Positions 9,403 to 22,162 are shown, numbered from the stretch's first letter. The stretch is 64,000 nt of DNA from Tretioscincus oriximinensis (GCA_022410635.1 JAJVDF010000209.1:1769470-1833469); one strand, 5' to 3'. The notes: generated from the sequence alone by a model not told the origin. Numbers and translations: made by a program.

Positions 9403-11129
9403 AAAGTACAGGAATTTGCGATGCGTTGTCGCTTGTGATAGGATTCTTTTTTTTGAAACTACCTGAAAGTGGCCATAAGTACACTCGTAATTCTTTTGCA
9501 GGCATATGGAGAAATGCCATGTGTGCTCAATGTATTGACTGTGATAGGTTTTGATTTTTATTTAGTCATTTTTCTTTTGTTTTACTTAAAAGTCTGTGAG
9601 AGAGATCATTAACCTTTTACAACCCTAAACCACAACAGGAAACTGGAAACATAAAGCCCATGTTCTGACCACCTTATATGGCATCCGATCTTGTTTCTCA
9701 AAAAACTTTCCAATCAGAATTTTCTTTTTAACAACTATGGTAGTATTTGGGGTAAATAAGGGTGCGAGAATCTGGATTTTTATGGTTTCCAGATTGCGAA
9801 CTGTTCCACCCAATGTCTCCTTCCTCCTTTGTATTTGAATTTGTTTCCTACATAATAAAATCAATCCTTGAAATGACTTCTGGGTACTGCATAGCAACAT
9901 TTTTTTAAAGGGTGACAAACACTTGCATATATTGATTACTATCAGGGAAATTTTGTTTTACCAGACATGTTCATGAAGGCAAAACTCTTTTGAGACCAAG
10001 ACTATTGTACTTATTTTACTTATTTCAACAATGAGGCACTAACATCAGAGTGGAACATGTTTTTCTGGGAATTTTAAGCAAGTTGCTCCAATATTTTGAG
10101 GCACAAAAATATTGTTGAGATTCTTTTGCCTTGAAAGACAATTGAAAAAAGTCAGAACATGAAGATACAGGCAATTCATGGTAACTCGTGGTACAGACAT
10201 CAGTAAACCTGGTTAGACCACTGTTCCAACTGACTTCCATTCCAGGATAATGGTTTGCTACAACTTTCCATTGTGATAAGTGTCCATTTACTGCTAATGT
10301 TCGCTTTCTGTTTCTTAACTAATTGTTCATCCATAATAGGACTTGTTCTTTTATTCTGTAATTGTTAGCGTTAGCAATGAGTAGTAGCACTTTCACTTTT
10401 GTTTATTAGTTCCTGTGTGCTGGGCTCGGTTAAGCAGGAAACACTGTTGTAATTTGAATTGCTTTATGTATTACAGGAGGAGTTCCTGCTGATAGTATAA
10501 CTAGTAAATGTTAATGGTTCTGACTCACTTTGAATCTTTGATTGTATTGTTTGCTGTTGTTTGTTGTTTCAAAGAATCAAGAAGATTTGTCTCTGGTTTC
10601 TGATTGAAGGACAGATCTTTTCATTACTAACTGTTAGTGGATAAGTCTTTGTTGAGAATCTCTATCAAAAGCTTTTGAATAATATAAGTAGGTGAATGTC
10701 TACTACTTCATAATCATCCACACTTTTATTAACACATTCTAAATTTCCAGCAGATTAATTAGAATTTTCTCTTACAGAAATTTAGTTTGGTGTTAAATCT
10801 GTTCATTTATCATCACATTTGTTTATTCTGATTCTTTGTCACTCAGGGATTTTACTGTGAAGCATGCACCATACATTATCAGCCATGTGAATCTCATTAA
10901 TTACATGCCAATTTTGAATGTCCCAATAAGAGTCTAGGTAGTGAAAATGCCACCATCTGCTGGTGGCATCTTTGGAAAAAAGCACCCATGTGTGGGTGGT
11001 TCTCTAGCTTAATGTTGCTATGCTTGATGTGAATCTTCACGCTTAGCTTCATATAGATTTGGAAAAGAAAAAGTATGATGCAGTTCTATATTATTTCAAA
11101 AAGACACCTACAAAAGGGATCACAAAGTA
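9403..11129. other. Unassigned, repeat-poor AT-rich stretch
   Basis: 1.7 kb without a recognised element, RNA or exon. Minus-strand frames at 9625-9918 and 10025-10240 have no recognisable domain. Confidence 0.45.
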
Positions 11130-11252
11130 ACACTAGTGTTTCTGTTGTGGAGAAAGCAACAAAAGCTATGTGCACCACCCTATGGTTGGCCGCCCTGAGA
11201 CCTTTGGGTATAGGGCGGGATACAAGTACAAATAACTAAATAAATAATATAT
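11130..11252 (+). mobile_element. 3' part of a tRNA-derived SINE with L2-type tail
   Basis: TGTTGTGGAGAAAGCAACAA, ACCACCCTATGGTTGG and GCCGCCCTGAGACC match the 3' half of the complete SINE at 58785-59029 and end in AAATAAATAA. The tRNA-like head is missing. Confidence 0.75.
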
Positions 11253-12720
11253 GTAATATATATACTGTATATTATAAACATGTAATATATATTATCATTT
11301 AGTAGGTATTATTTGTTTTAAAATTTATTCTCATCTATACTTTGTACATCCCAGTGGGTCTTCAGGGGAAAATAAACCATATCCTAAGACTTTGGCTGCA
11401 TTCAAAAGTCTTCCATTTTGTGTGTTGTATTGTTAACATTAAAAAATGAACTATTTTTGTCAGCCATCACGCAGTGAAAAAACTCCATAAATTCTTNCTT
11501 ATGACTAGACGACCTGTATTCCTCTTCTGGTTAGATGTTGACTTCATTTTTTATCAGCATGGATGAATTCAAATTAAAAATGTCATCCGAGTATGTTGGA
11601 AGCTATTAGTGCTATATTGTGGATCTGTTTTTTCCATTATATTCAACATTTTTGTGCAGATAACCACTGCCCTGCCGATATAAATATTGTGAGAATTCCT
11701 GTATAACTACCAGGAATCCAGACCACCCAGGCAATGAAAAAAAGGTTTTAACAGGGAGTTCACGAGTTATCACAGAGCTTGGAACATGTGAATAAAAAAA
11801 AATGATGACACTACCAAGACACTAACAAATATGTAAGGAAACCCCTACAAAGCAGCAAATCGTAAGGACAGAAAACCAGAATACCACTTCCATGTCTATC
11901 ATCTGGATGCACCCTTTGAAGCATGCGAGGCATACAGGGCTGTGATTTCGGGGGGAAAACAAACTGCTGTCATTGTCAGATGTAGCTGGACTGCATCTCT
12001 ATTACATAGCTAAGAAAAGCTATGAACCTAGCATCTTTATATTGATGTAGACTATGGTAGACTTGGAGCCTGTAGTAAGTGCTATCATGTGGACAGTAGG
12101 ACGCTTTTCCANATATAATCCTGGCGTAAGGCCAAGAAAATATTTTAGTGAGACCATTTTTCATTATTACCATTGAAGACTATGGTAGCTATGTGCCCTA
12201 AGGATTTTCACTTTATAGTCACCACTATCCAATCTTGGTTTTGTTGTTCCTTCCATTCTACAAAACAACACAAGGAACACAAGAAGTATTATGAATGAAA
12301 AATAGCACTTTGTAACTGAAAGAAAACCTGGGAGGAAGAAGGTTGTCCAGTATCATTCTTTAATATTTTAAACCCAGAAATATGGAGCCATCTAGTGGCA
12401 CCACAAACAAGTGGCTAGTTTATAAGATGTTAACATTCTGTGGTACAAAATATTTAACTTCATACCCAAATTTTTTCTTAACTGTTTACTCTTAGTAAGC
12501 TAATTATGAGTGTACTATATTCATTCAGAAGCAGAAGACAGTGAATTTAGTGATCCTTATTACTTGCCTGTTACTTCTACTACTGAAGGGATAAAATGAA
12601 CATGGGCCCAGAAAGGTGTGTAGATGCTATGTTGAATTTTTCCAAGAATTTAAGAAGAAACAGTTAGGCCCTTTCTTCACTGAAACTTATTCCAGGATAT
12701 ATTTTATAGAGTCCACAGCA
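11253..12720. other. Unassigned
   Basis: AT-rich; ATATATAC-type low complexity at 11250-11300. No gene or confident repeat recognised. Confidence 0.4.
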
Positions 12721-12721
12721 G

Positions 12722-12905
12722 GGTCTAATTTAGGCAAAATATAGATACCGGTAGTACTAAGAAGATATTAATTTTTTAAAATTGCTTTTATTATTATAAA
12801 GTCCAAAGCAGATAAGGGAAGAGAGGGAATAAAATAAATAAATAAATAAATAAATAAATAAGTGAATAAATTACAGCCCATGGGCAAAATACAGCTTAAA
12901 TTCAG
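12722..12905 (-). repeat. Unclassified interspersed repeat (copy also at 41.0 kb)
   Basis: Read on the minus strand, the blocks GCCCATGGGCT.TAATTTA, TTATAATAATAAAAGCAATT and ATCTTCTTA.TACTACC occur in the same order as at 41030-41160 on the plus strand. The copy includes an AAAT microsatellite (12833-12862). Family unknown. Confidence 0.6.
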
Positions 12906-13990
12906 CCCTGGTTTGCAGTAAAATGGCAGATCCCTGTTCCAAGGAACTTTGGCTGTGTCCATATGCCAATATTTTATCAATATTATAGTGGAACTTTTCC
13001 AAATGATTGGTAAATATCCCCTCTTGCTGGCAGAAGGCCAGGAAAGTACTGTACTTTGGGCTACCACCAGCCTGATGCATAAATATTGATATTTCACTAT
13101 TGTGAAGTACCAAAAATGTGTGCATGCCAGCTCCTACACATGCCCATGTTTCTGCTTCAGATATGCTATAGCTTTCCCCATGTAGAGGAAAACATGATGT
13201 CTAACAAGAATCTAGTTGCTGGCTGTGCAGAAGATACGTTATAGTAGTGTTTTGGAAAAATGTCCCATGAGAACTAGGTTTTAATGACATAACACAACAA
13301 ATCTGTAGCCTACCTACATAGCATGATCATGGCAGGATTGCTACTGATATATATGGCATAACAGCATGGAAAGAAACCCTCATTTGGCTGCAACCTTGCC
13401 CAGCTCCTGATATTGGCAGAACAGGGCTAGTACATTCCCCTGGGAAGAATTAAGCANTTTGTCACACTCTCTATATTAGAGTACTTTTGTTTGGTTTTAA
13501 AACAAAAGCAAACAAATCANTCCGGTACAAATAAATAACAATGATCAGATCCAGATATCACCAAATAATTCCAGTAATTTGGAATGTTATAAAATGGAAA
13601 ATTGTATTCATTTTGTGGCTTATAGAGCATTCTTGCTTGGTCTTAATGTATTAGCAACATGAGAGTTTTCATTAGTCACTGAAGTTATGGGGGACAAAAC
13701 AGCTTTCTCTTTGTGATATCCAGTTGCATTAAGTAACATTCAGTATGGCTCTGACATCAACAAGCAAACAGTTCTATCAGTGAAAAAATGCCTTGCATCT
13801 GCTATACATGCCAACTGCAGTTTGCTATCTGCAGATCATTGGATAAACATAGGTGGAATGTGGAATGAAGTTGTATGAAAAGCTTCTCCTTCAGGATTCC
13901 AGTCTAATCATTAAATTTTCCAAACTGTCCTTCTGGAACATCCGATTAAGTCACAGTCACTGTCTATTGTGTACATTCCTCACACACACT
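12906..13990. other. Unassigned
   Basis: No recognised repeat or exon. Overlapping minus-strand frames at 12768-13125 reach into the repeat and lack domain support. Confidence 0.4.
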
Positions 13991-13999
13991 AAGTGTTGT

Positions 14000-14445
14000 G
14001 TGCTTCCAGAAATCTCCAGGCTCCTGTCCTGGCTGTTACACCCCAAATAACAGCCCCTCTAATTTATAGACATGCCCATGCTTTAAGATTTCAAGGAGAG
14101 GACCTTCTAATAGTTCTTCCCCTTACAGAGAAGCAAGGGGCACATAGAAGGACCTTCTNGGGTGTGCCCCCCACACTCTGGAACAGCATGAGGCTTGCCA
14201 AGCCCTATATTTGTTTCTGATGCCTGGTATAAAAACATACCTCTTCACCCAGCCTTTTGTCTCTTAAATGGCTCCATCTTCATTCTTTCCTTCCAGGGTG
14301 GGTGGGGTGGAGGGAAGGAGGGAAGGTATGGATCTTTTTAAATGCTTTATTAATGTGCATTTTTTTTTTAAAAAATACTTTGATCTTTTATTGCCCGCCC
14401 TGGGACCAATGGTGAAGGGCAGGATGTAAATAATTTTAAATATAN
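14000..14445 (+). mobile_element. L2 LINE 3' end
   Basis: The plus-strand frame to 14220 ends in PPTLWNSMRLAKPYIC, resembling the C-terminus of L2 ORF2 (the LWNSL-type motif). It is followed by a CCTCTTCACCCAGCCTTTTG-type stretch and a 3' tail with CCGCCCTGGGACC and AGGGCAGGATGTAAAT near 14396-14430. Strongly 5'-truncated. Confidence 0.7.
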
Positions 14446-15227
14446 AATATGAACAGCCTAAGTAGTATTACTAGCAAGGGAGTCTTTAGAATCTTGAGGT
14501 ATAACAAGAATATATAAATAAAATAAATAAAACGTTTATTTATAATTGGCTTATCTATAATGGCCCTTTCGTCCATATATATAGCTGGTGAATAGTCCAA
14601 GCAATGACCATGAGCAGAACAGTCACATTGCTAACTATGTCACTCCAAAATCAGTTTTAAAACATACATTGCATGGACTGCTTTTAATCACAGTGATAGG
14701 GCAGCCAGGTACGTAGAGCAAAATAAAACTAGAGAATGTAGGTATGAAATGTTCACCCCAGCTAGTGGATAGGAATGGTTCTCAGAGACTATTCTTGAAG
14801 GTGCATATAAAAAATTAAAATAAAGACTGCTTCTTCATATACAATGGAGTCAATCAAATCTGAAGATGTATTGATTTACGCCTATATTTCACCCTATATT
14901 ATACCAATGTCTCAGGATTGCTAACAGCAATAAAAATAAGGTACAGAATTTACCAGACAGAAGGGAAGGGAAAGCTATTTCTTTAGCCAAAGTAGACTTC
15001 GATCTAATTTGCACTTGGACTTATTCTGTTCTAGAAAGTGGTCCAAAGGACCTGCTGTCCACATGCCTTTTCAGGATGGTGTGTTCCTTAGACCATTTTC
15101 TGGAAAAGAATAAGACCAAGTGTCAATCAGGCTCAAGTGTATGAATGCTCACACAACCTTTATACTCTAAGGTACTAGAAGACCCATTTAATAGAAATTC
15201 TGGTCCAGACTAACACAGAATATATCC
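14446..15227. other. Unassigned
   Basis: No confident feature. AAATAAAT runs at about 14515-14535. It might include further decayed L1 5' sequence, which I cannot show. Confidence 0.35.
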
Positions 15228-15806
15228 CATTAGGTACAGAGAGGAAATGACCCCCCAATGGATGTTTTGGTGAAATTTACGATGGAAAAATCTAAAAAGA
15301 GGGTCCATTCCTCTTTAAGAAAACAAAAATAACTGAACTATGAAGGACAAAAGGTGTGCCCAATGATCGACCTATCAGGAGAAACCACAAAGCAGCGACT
15401 GGAACTGAGGGACTTTACGACCTGCCTCCAAAATAACAGACAGAAATACACATGGATATACCCAGCTACACTATTGGTAATAAAAGAAGGCAAGAGATAC
15501 AAACCCAAAAACCATAGAGAAGCAACTCAACTATTGAAAGACCTGGGACTTTTTACGACGGAACAAGACAGTGAAAGAGGAAGTGAAAAACATAAATATC
15601 AGCCAAAAAATAAAGCAAAAGGCAAAAAACAAACACAAAAACATACAGCCCAGTTGGATAGAAATGATGATCAAAACATTGAAGTAGAAAGCACACAAGG
15701 AGACATCGCAGAGGAGGGAGTACCCCAGACAGAAGATAAAGAGGATATAGATATATCTGCAGAAGGAACTGAAGAATCAGAAACGGAAGAAGATATATTA
15801 ATTTGA
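15228..15806 (+). pseudogene. L1 ORF1 C-terminal remnant (RNA-binding protein)
   Basis: L1 ORF1 protein binds the element's RNA. The readable part starts before the first ATG of its open frame: upstream of 15354 a frame gives VKFTMEKSKKRVHSSLRKQK, then a stop and resumption near CPMIDLSGETTKQR, matching the RRM/C-terminal-domain junction of L1 ORF1. DFTTCLQNNR and KEGKRYKPKNHREATQLLKD are the C-terminal domain (15414-15540). A long acidic and lysine-rich tail (about 85 residues, ending EESETEEDILI) follows, unlike the short tail of mammalian ORF1p. The N-terminal coiled coil is absent. Confidence 0.75.
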
Positions 15807-15929
15807 GCCGTCCAGTAGATGNAGGAGAAAAAGAAAGAAAAAAACCAGAAATGGACACACTCAGACCCTATAAAGATAAGATCTAACTAAGGAAGGACTA
15901 AATATAAACCAAATAAGAAAAGAGCTTAG

Positions 15930-16200
15930 ACTTATGGACAATAAAAAAGAGGACTATACAGCGATGGAGGGAGGGACAAGGTGTTTAGTACCAGAGCCAC
16001 CAGCCTAGAGGAATATGACGTTCCTCTCCAACTCTCTGAGTAGAGGGAAGGGCAGAGGCTCGGGGTAGAGAAGGAAGGGCAGGGGGAGAGGGGGAAGAGG
16101 GGAGGGAGGGGGGGATGGGAATAAGAGTTTTGGGTGAGGGAAGGGAGAGCAGGAAGAGAGGGGAGAAAGGGGTGGAAACAGAAACAGACAAGCATTTAAA
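15930..16200 (+). repeat. G-rich polypurine tract between L1 ORF1 and ORF2
   Basis: The plus strand at about 16043-16180 is nearly all purine with many runs of three to seven G (for example GGGGGAGAGGGGG). The minus-strand frames here (15932-16195) are its low-complexity shadow. The tract could form G-quadruplexes. Confidence 0.8.
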
Positions 16201-16236
16201 AAGTGGGAAATAGGAGAAAAAGCTTGTAAAAAATAA

Positions 16237-18478
16237 ATGGCAAAAATTACATGTTTATCACTGAATATAAATGGAATGGTGAGTCAGGTAAAAAGGAACA
16301 AATTAATAGCTATAGTCAAATATAATAATGTATCCATTTTATGTTTACAAGAAACCCATGTATCAAACCATACACAACACTATATAAACAACAAATATTG
16401 GCAATATATATATACATCAAACGGGACAGCAAGTACAAGAAGGAAAGCTATCTTAATTAAAAAAGGAATAAATTTTCAATGCAACAACATAAAAAAGATA
16501 GAGATAGAAGATNGCTAATGGTAATAGGGAACTTAGAAGGAGAAAACATAACAATAATTTCATCATATTCACCAAATACTAACCAAAAACACTTTGTAAG
16601 AAAATTAGCAAGGACAACAGATAAGCAAGCAAAGGGTCAACAAATATGGGCCGGGGATTTTAATATTCAACTAATAAATGACTTAACGAGAGAGCGAAAC
16701 AAATTAAATATAAGGAATCTANGATGGCAAGACTATTACAAATCAATAACTCAAAAGAGGAAAGGCACATTTTACNCATCAAAACACAAAGTATACACAA
16801 ATATAGACTACATATTAGGAAAAAATACAAACAATATAGAAATTAAAGAGACAAATATCTTGCAAAATTGGATATCAGAGCATGCTCCACTAATCATTAA
16901 GTTCCAAATAAATAATGAAAAAAGGAATATAAATGGAGATTTAATCCAATAATTACACACAGTTACCAAGAAAATATTGAACTGAGAAGAAAAATGGAGG
17001 AATATTTTAATACAAATGACAATGGTGAAACTGATCTCTCAATATTATGGGAAGCAGGAAAAGCAACAATAAGAGGATATTGTTTGGAATTAGAAATACG
17101 CATTAAAAGAAGATGGAAGGTACAGAGAGAAACATTAGTAACACAAATAGAGCAATATCAGATAAAACACAAAGTTACAAAAAGTAGAATAGATAAGCAA
17201 AATTTAGAGCAAAAGAAAAAAGAATTAGAAATATTAGAAAACAATAGAACCACGAAAGGCCATATACACATTAAAGGTTTAACTCAAACGTGGGAAAATA
17301 AACCAATGAAATATTTAGCACAACAATTTAAAAAGAAAAAAGAAAGAGAATGGATTAAAGACAATAATGGGAACATACAAAATGAACAGAAAGAGATTAG
17401 AAAGGTTTTGCAGGAATATTATCGAAATCTGTACAAAGGCACAAATGTCAATATGGAAGATTTTAGGATAACATATCCAATATCGAACAAGCAAAGAACA
17501 ATGTTAAATGAAGAAATATCACAAGAGGAAATATGGCAAAAATTAAAAAATATGAGATTGAGTAAATCACCGGAACCGGATGGATTTACAACGGATTATT
17601 ATAAAGCATACNGGGATATACTAATTCCATATTTATAAAGACTATTTAATGAAATATATCAAAATCAAACAATTCCATCTATATGGAGGGAATCAGAAAT
17701 CATCATTTTACCAAAACCAGGTAAGAATAAACTAGAACCAAATTCATACCGTCCCTTCACCTTAGCAAATGAAGATTACAAGTTATTTACAAAGATAATA
17801 GCAAATAGGCTATCAAAAATACTGCCATCTGTAATAAAAGAAGACCAATATGGATTTATCCAGAATTGAAAAATCGGAGATCCAATTAAAAATATAATAA
17901 CTATATGTCATCACGCAAAACAGAATAAAAATAAATTAGCAATATTAAAATTAGATGTAAGGAAAGCCTTTGATAATATAAACCATTGTTATTTAAACAG
18001 AGTATGCCAAAAATATAATCTAGGAAATAATTTCATCCGAACGCTAAATGCCCTATAGTATAACAACACAGCAAAAATAAAAGTCAATAATAATTGGACG
18101 GAAAAATAGAATTAAAAAATGGAACAAAATAAGGCTGTCCATTGTCGCCAGCCCTCTTTATTATGACAATAGAAACACTTGCAAATATGATTAGACAAGA
18201 TACAAATTTGAATGGATATAAAATAGGAGAAACAGAAAACCGCATAAATTTATTTGTGGATGACGCTATGATAATTACATCAGAACCAATCAGAATGATT
18301 AAAAGGATAAAAGTAATATTNGAAAAAATTCAAAATTTAGCAGGCCTCCAAATTAATATAGACAAATCGGAAATAATGTTATGGAATACCCCACCTCAAG
18401 AACAATTAGATATAAGAAAAGAAACAGGATTGAAATTAGGACAAAAAAAGATAAAATATTTGGGTGTATAGTTACATA
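16237..18478 (+). pseudogene. L1 ORF2 remnant (AP endonuclease and reverse transcriptase)
   Basis: ORF2 nicks target DNA and copies L1 RNA into the nick. The endonuclease starts MAKITCLSLNINGM (16237) with catalytic-type motifs LQETH (about 16351), AGDFNIQ (about 16657) and SEHAPLI near 16880 in place of the usual SDH. The RT region follows: SPEPDGF (about 17570), a YRPF.LAN motif (about 17750), EDQYGF then a stop (about 17865), LKLDVRKAFDN (about 17950), GCPLSPALF (about 18135), and the catalytic loop as FVDD (about 18254) where FADD is usual. Frame changes near 16500, 16950 and 18110 and several stops inactivate it. The C-terminal Cys-rich region is missing. Confidence 0.88.
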
Positions 18479-18482
18479 AGAA

Positions 18483-19285
18483 TCCGGAAAAGATGGTTTT
18501 TTAAATGTAAATTTGACTTGTAAAAGCAACTGATTGCCTCCTATCCTCTGCTGTAATTGAAGGGCAGGACTGCAGATCTTGGCAAGTCTTATAGGTGACG
18601 TCTACATGGCACTGCCATGCTGCAAAGACAGGGCATTGCAACGTGAAAACTGCACAAATGTACTAGAAGAGAATTCCTGGGAGGGGTTACCATGCCCCAA
18701 TATCTGACAGTATCCTGGTCATTCTAAGAATAGTAACCCTGGTTCTATAGGAATTACAATTTTATTGGAACTTTTTGAATTTCAAGAGGAAACTGAAGTC
18801 TGAGATAAAGAATAGAATACTGTGAATATTATAGTTGGCAGGCAGAAATTGCAGGGCTCTTTTGTCTTTTCTAAACCAGAGGCTTCCTATATCATACGTA
18901 CTTTCCACTAGTAACAGAACTGAGTACCTGGCAAGTTGGTCACGCAGCATGACTTTGTACTGTAATCATCTCATCAGAAAGCTGAAAATAGCATTCATTT
19001 CAAGCCTTTAAAGCAGTAATACTTCAGGAAGGAAGACAATACAAACTCCTGCAGGCTGCCCACACTGCCATCTGCAAATGAAAAAAATGCATTCCCCAAG
19101 CTAGATACTGCAGCAAACTCACATAGTCATGAATCTATAGTTCTGTGCCTGTGTGTCACCGGCTGTTTGTGTAGGATTTGCATCCACCCTTGTGGATTTT
19201 GCAGGCAGCAAACAATTAGGACAGCCTATTGCACAGGAAAGATTGGGGACTTTCATTTCTGCTGCTTTCTTCACTAGATTTCATT
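18483..19285. other. Unassigned
   Basis: No recognised repeat or exon. GACGTCTACATGGCACTGCC near 18597 may be a decayed hAT-like terminus. Confidence 0.35.
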
Positions 19286-19294
19286 TAGTGATGT

Positions 19295-19428
19295 ATCGTT
19301 TAATAGGGCTTTTCCACCCACATGCAGGTATAGTCTATGGCAGGCTCCATTCAAGGCATACCACAGCCTGTCCTAGCATGTCAATGGCAGGCCCCCGTTC
19401 CAAAGTATTCTCAAAATATGCCTAATGC
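19295..19428. mobile_element. Decayed hairpin MITE
   Basis: Contains CCCACATGCAGGTATAGTCT, ATGGCAGGC and CTAGCATGTCAATGGCAGGC, the same blocks as the hairpin element at 33411-33601. The palindrome is degraded. Confidence 0.5.
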
Positions 19429-19704
19429 AGAAAGGATCTCCAATATGAAAGTAAAATATATTGCACTAGAATCAGGGAGACATAAAAGTATTCAACTTTT
19501 GCCTAGTTTTTAATTTAATTTAATATTATTACTATATTTATTTTTACAGCTCACCTTTCAACAAAGATATACATACAAGATATATAATAGAGAACAGGAT
19601 ACATGAACTAAAAGAATTGGGAAATAAAAATAAAACTTTGACTGCAGTATAGAAATATGAATTGGAGAAAGCTGTACAATAATGTACTTCAGATGAGAAG
19701 TTAT

Positions 19705-19935
19705 TTTTAGAGACATACACAGCCCTTTTGTGGTGTTTGGTTTGAACTGAACCAATCAAGGGCTGATTGAGTTCAAATCTGAATTTTTCCCCATTGAACA
19801 GCAGGGTGTTTGGTTCAATTTGAACATCTATGAACTTTGATCAAACCAAGTGTGTTCTCTAGATTTGCTAGAATATTCCTTTGTTCATCCAAACTTTGGA
19901 TTGAACTCAAACATTTTGCACAGCTCTGTTTTTGT
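19705..19935. mobile_element. hAT-like MITE of the GGTTCAA-rich type
   Basis: Termini (ACACAGCCCTTTTGTGGTGT on the left; CATTTTGCACAGCTCTGT on the right) are imperfect inverted repeats. The body is full of GGTTTGAACTGAACC/TTCAATTTGAAC palindromic words. A related copy is at 48957-49270. Confidence 0.5.
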
Positions 19936-20870
19936 CACTAACCATAAAACGTTTTGGATCCCCAAATTTTGTTCTTAAATCCACATAAGAATTGAATAAT
20001 TCAATTTCCCAAAAGTTATTTTTCTACATTGTCTTTTCAAAGTATGCTTTATATATATATATAATATGGACATCACAAATGTCCAGAGAGTCCAAAATAG
20101 ATTTGTTTGTATCTTCACTCAGAATGGCATATGTTTAACTTATTTATCTAAACAGAAAGACAAGGAAGTATTCTTTTTGCCCTAATGCTTTTTGCAGGAA
20201 GAATTTGAAGTGTTTTCTTTTGATTTTGGAATGGCATGCAAGGTTGTTTGCCAACTGATTTATTGAAAGCCAGCAAGAAGTCAGGGGGCTTGAAAGATAC
20301 CTAAAGTGAACTGTTTGTTTATGCTTCCCACACAGAAGCAGGAAGCATGACTAGTTGTGAGCATCCTGAGGGGGCTCATTCAATGTTATTTGTTTCATTA
20401 CAGGTCGGAAGCTGCTCTGTGGTGACTCTTCCAGCATTTAATCAAGTGGTTGCTAAGTAATTTAACCACTTCTCAGGCCTTTGCTAAGAATGAAGTTGAC
20501 AGTTCAGTTTGTTTGTAGTGTTTCATTCATTTAAGTTCTCCTTTGAATAAACAAGTTCTGTTCAGCTTAAGTTAAGGTCTCCTGCTAGTTTAGCCCCATT
20601 CCTAATATTGAAATCAAGTTCAAAATCATGCACATTTAAATTATTATCAGATATGCAGAACTGAAAAATACAGTTTATGAATATCAACAACAACTTTAAA
20701 TCTTCTGAACCAATCAACTTTGCTTTCTGTCTTGAATGGTATGACTTTATATCTAACTAGTGATAAATACTGTGACTAAACATGAGCTTTAAAATAGGAA
20801 ACCCATATGAAGAACATTCGTTGTAGCTGCAAGTGAAAAAGAGAGAAAAATCAATTACTTTATATCTTGT
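19936..20870. other. Unassigned
   Basis: AT-rich DNA with no feature I can name; ATATATAT run at 20052-20062. Confidence 0.4.
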
Positions 20871-20873
20871 TAA

Positions 20874-21012
20874 AAATGGGATAGAGTTTGCACCTTTAAT
20901 CGGTGTGAAAAAGTGATTTTCCCTTCAAATGTAGCAGGCATTAGAAGCTGCACCTGGTGAAATGTTCTCTCTTCTGTAGCCATTAAAGGTACAAATCTCA
21001 CATTTTTTTTAT
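20874..21012. mobile_element. Short inverted-repeat MITE (family of 1.7 and 29.8 kb)
   Basis: The left end (AAAATGGGATAGAGTTTGC, then ACCTTTAAT) is complementary to the right end (ATTAAAGGTACAAATCTCAC). Internal GCAGGCATTAGAAGCTGCACC matches the 1.7-kb copy. Confidence 0.65.
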
Positions 21013-22090
21013 CTGGGAACCTTATTATATCTCATTAAGTAATTTGTTTACTTTTCCCAGTGTTCGCTGTNGCATAAAATCAGATTAATTTCTCAATTTT
21101 GTAAATGTATTTAACACACATATAACTCCTATACACATACACACCAAGGAGATAATGGAGAGTCACCATTAAAGACTTTATATCAATCCTATGCTAATAA
21201 CTTTAGTGTTTGTACAATTTTAAGAAGTACATCGAAGGAAAATTTGTATTTTCACTCCTTGTACTTGTGCTTATAATACTGTTTTGAGTTCTTATGCTTT
21301 TTGTTAACCTTTTAAAATGTAACTGGATCAATTTTTTAATCTGCATTTGTAGAATCATAGAGTTGGAACGGACCTTTAGGGCCTTTGGGTCCAATGCCCT
21401 AAACATAAGGGATATATATCCCCTAAATTTATATATATTTAGATGGACTTGCCATAAACTATCCAAAATACATCCATTCATCTTTTCTTCATTCACACAA
21501 AACTGAGAAGCAAAAAAGTACAGTTTTCTATGTGAAAGGCAGCAAAGAAGACTCATTCAAATGGAAATCTGTCTAGTAGAGATTGCTTTGAGATTGAGCA
21601 GGAATTGAATTTTCAGCCCATCTCTATTCCCTCCTGACTCTACTTTAGTAAATTGCTGCAAGCTGTTGATTTCTTCCTGTGCAGCAAGTGGAAAGAAGAG
21701 CTTATAACTCCACAAGTGAATGGAATCCAAGGAATGCAACAAAGAGGATGCAAACATCCTTTCAGAATTGTTTGTTCCCCGGAAGAACTGAAGAGGCTGC
21801 TAGTGGGGTGAGACAGCTGTAAATGTTATAGAGCAGGTGCCTCAATTGCAGATGATACGTTGCAGGCTATAATAGGATCAGAAGGGGGAATCTTGTGTTA
21901 ATTTTGTTGTTGTTTTTCGTAAACCAAACTGAATATTTTGACAACTAATTTGTTAGGGATAGAAATTTCTGAATCTCTGGCTTTCTGTGAGAGTTACATT
22001 GATATTTTAGTAAATATTATCCTTGTTTGTCATTGTTACTTAAAAATAATAAAATTCAAAGAAGTAGTAATGTTAATCTGCATTCATAAT
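21013..22090. other. Unassigned
   Basis: No named feature. AATCATAGAGTTGGAACGGACC at 21352-21373 resembles a word common in amniote interspersed repeats, but the rest of such a repeat is not evident. Confidence 0.35.
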
Positions 22091-22097
22091 TTCCAAT

Positions 22098-22162
22098 CGT
22101 AGCACTTTGTAGAGACTAACAAGAAAAATGTAGGCAGCATGAGCTTTCGCTGCCACTTCCAG
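22098..22162 (+). mobile_element. Penelope-like arm fragment
   Basis: TAGCACTTTGTAGAGACTAA, then GGCAGCATGAGCTTTCGCTG, is the PLE terminal arm in plus orientation, matching 51021-51110. The constant end and target duplication are not visible. Confidence 0.6.

Larger units (their letters stand above)
15228..18482 (+). mobile_element. L1 (LINE-1) retrotransposon, decayed, both ends missing
   Basis: A 3.25-kb plus-strand L1 with the C-terminal part of ORF1 (15228-15806), a 430-bp G-rich spacer, and ORF2 endonuclease and RT regions (16237-18478). The A-rich plus strand is typical of L1. The 5' UTR, ORF1 coiled-coil region, ORF2 C-terminus and 3' UTR with poly(A) are missing. The copy stops after a KYLGV-like motif just past the RT domain. 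Stops and frame changes show it is dead. Confidence 0.88.
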
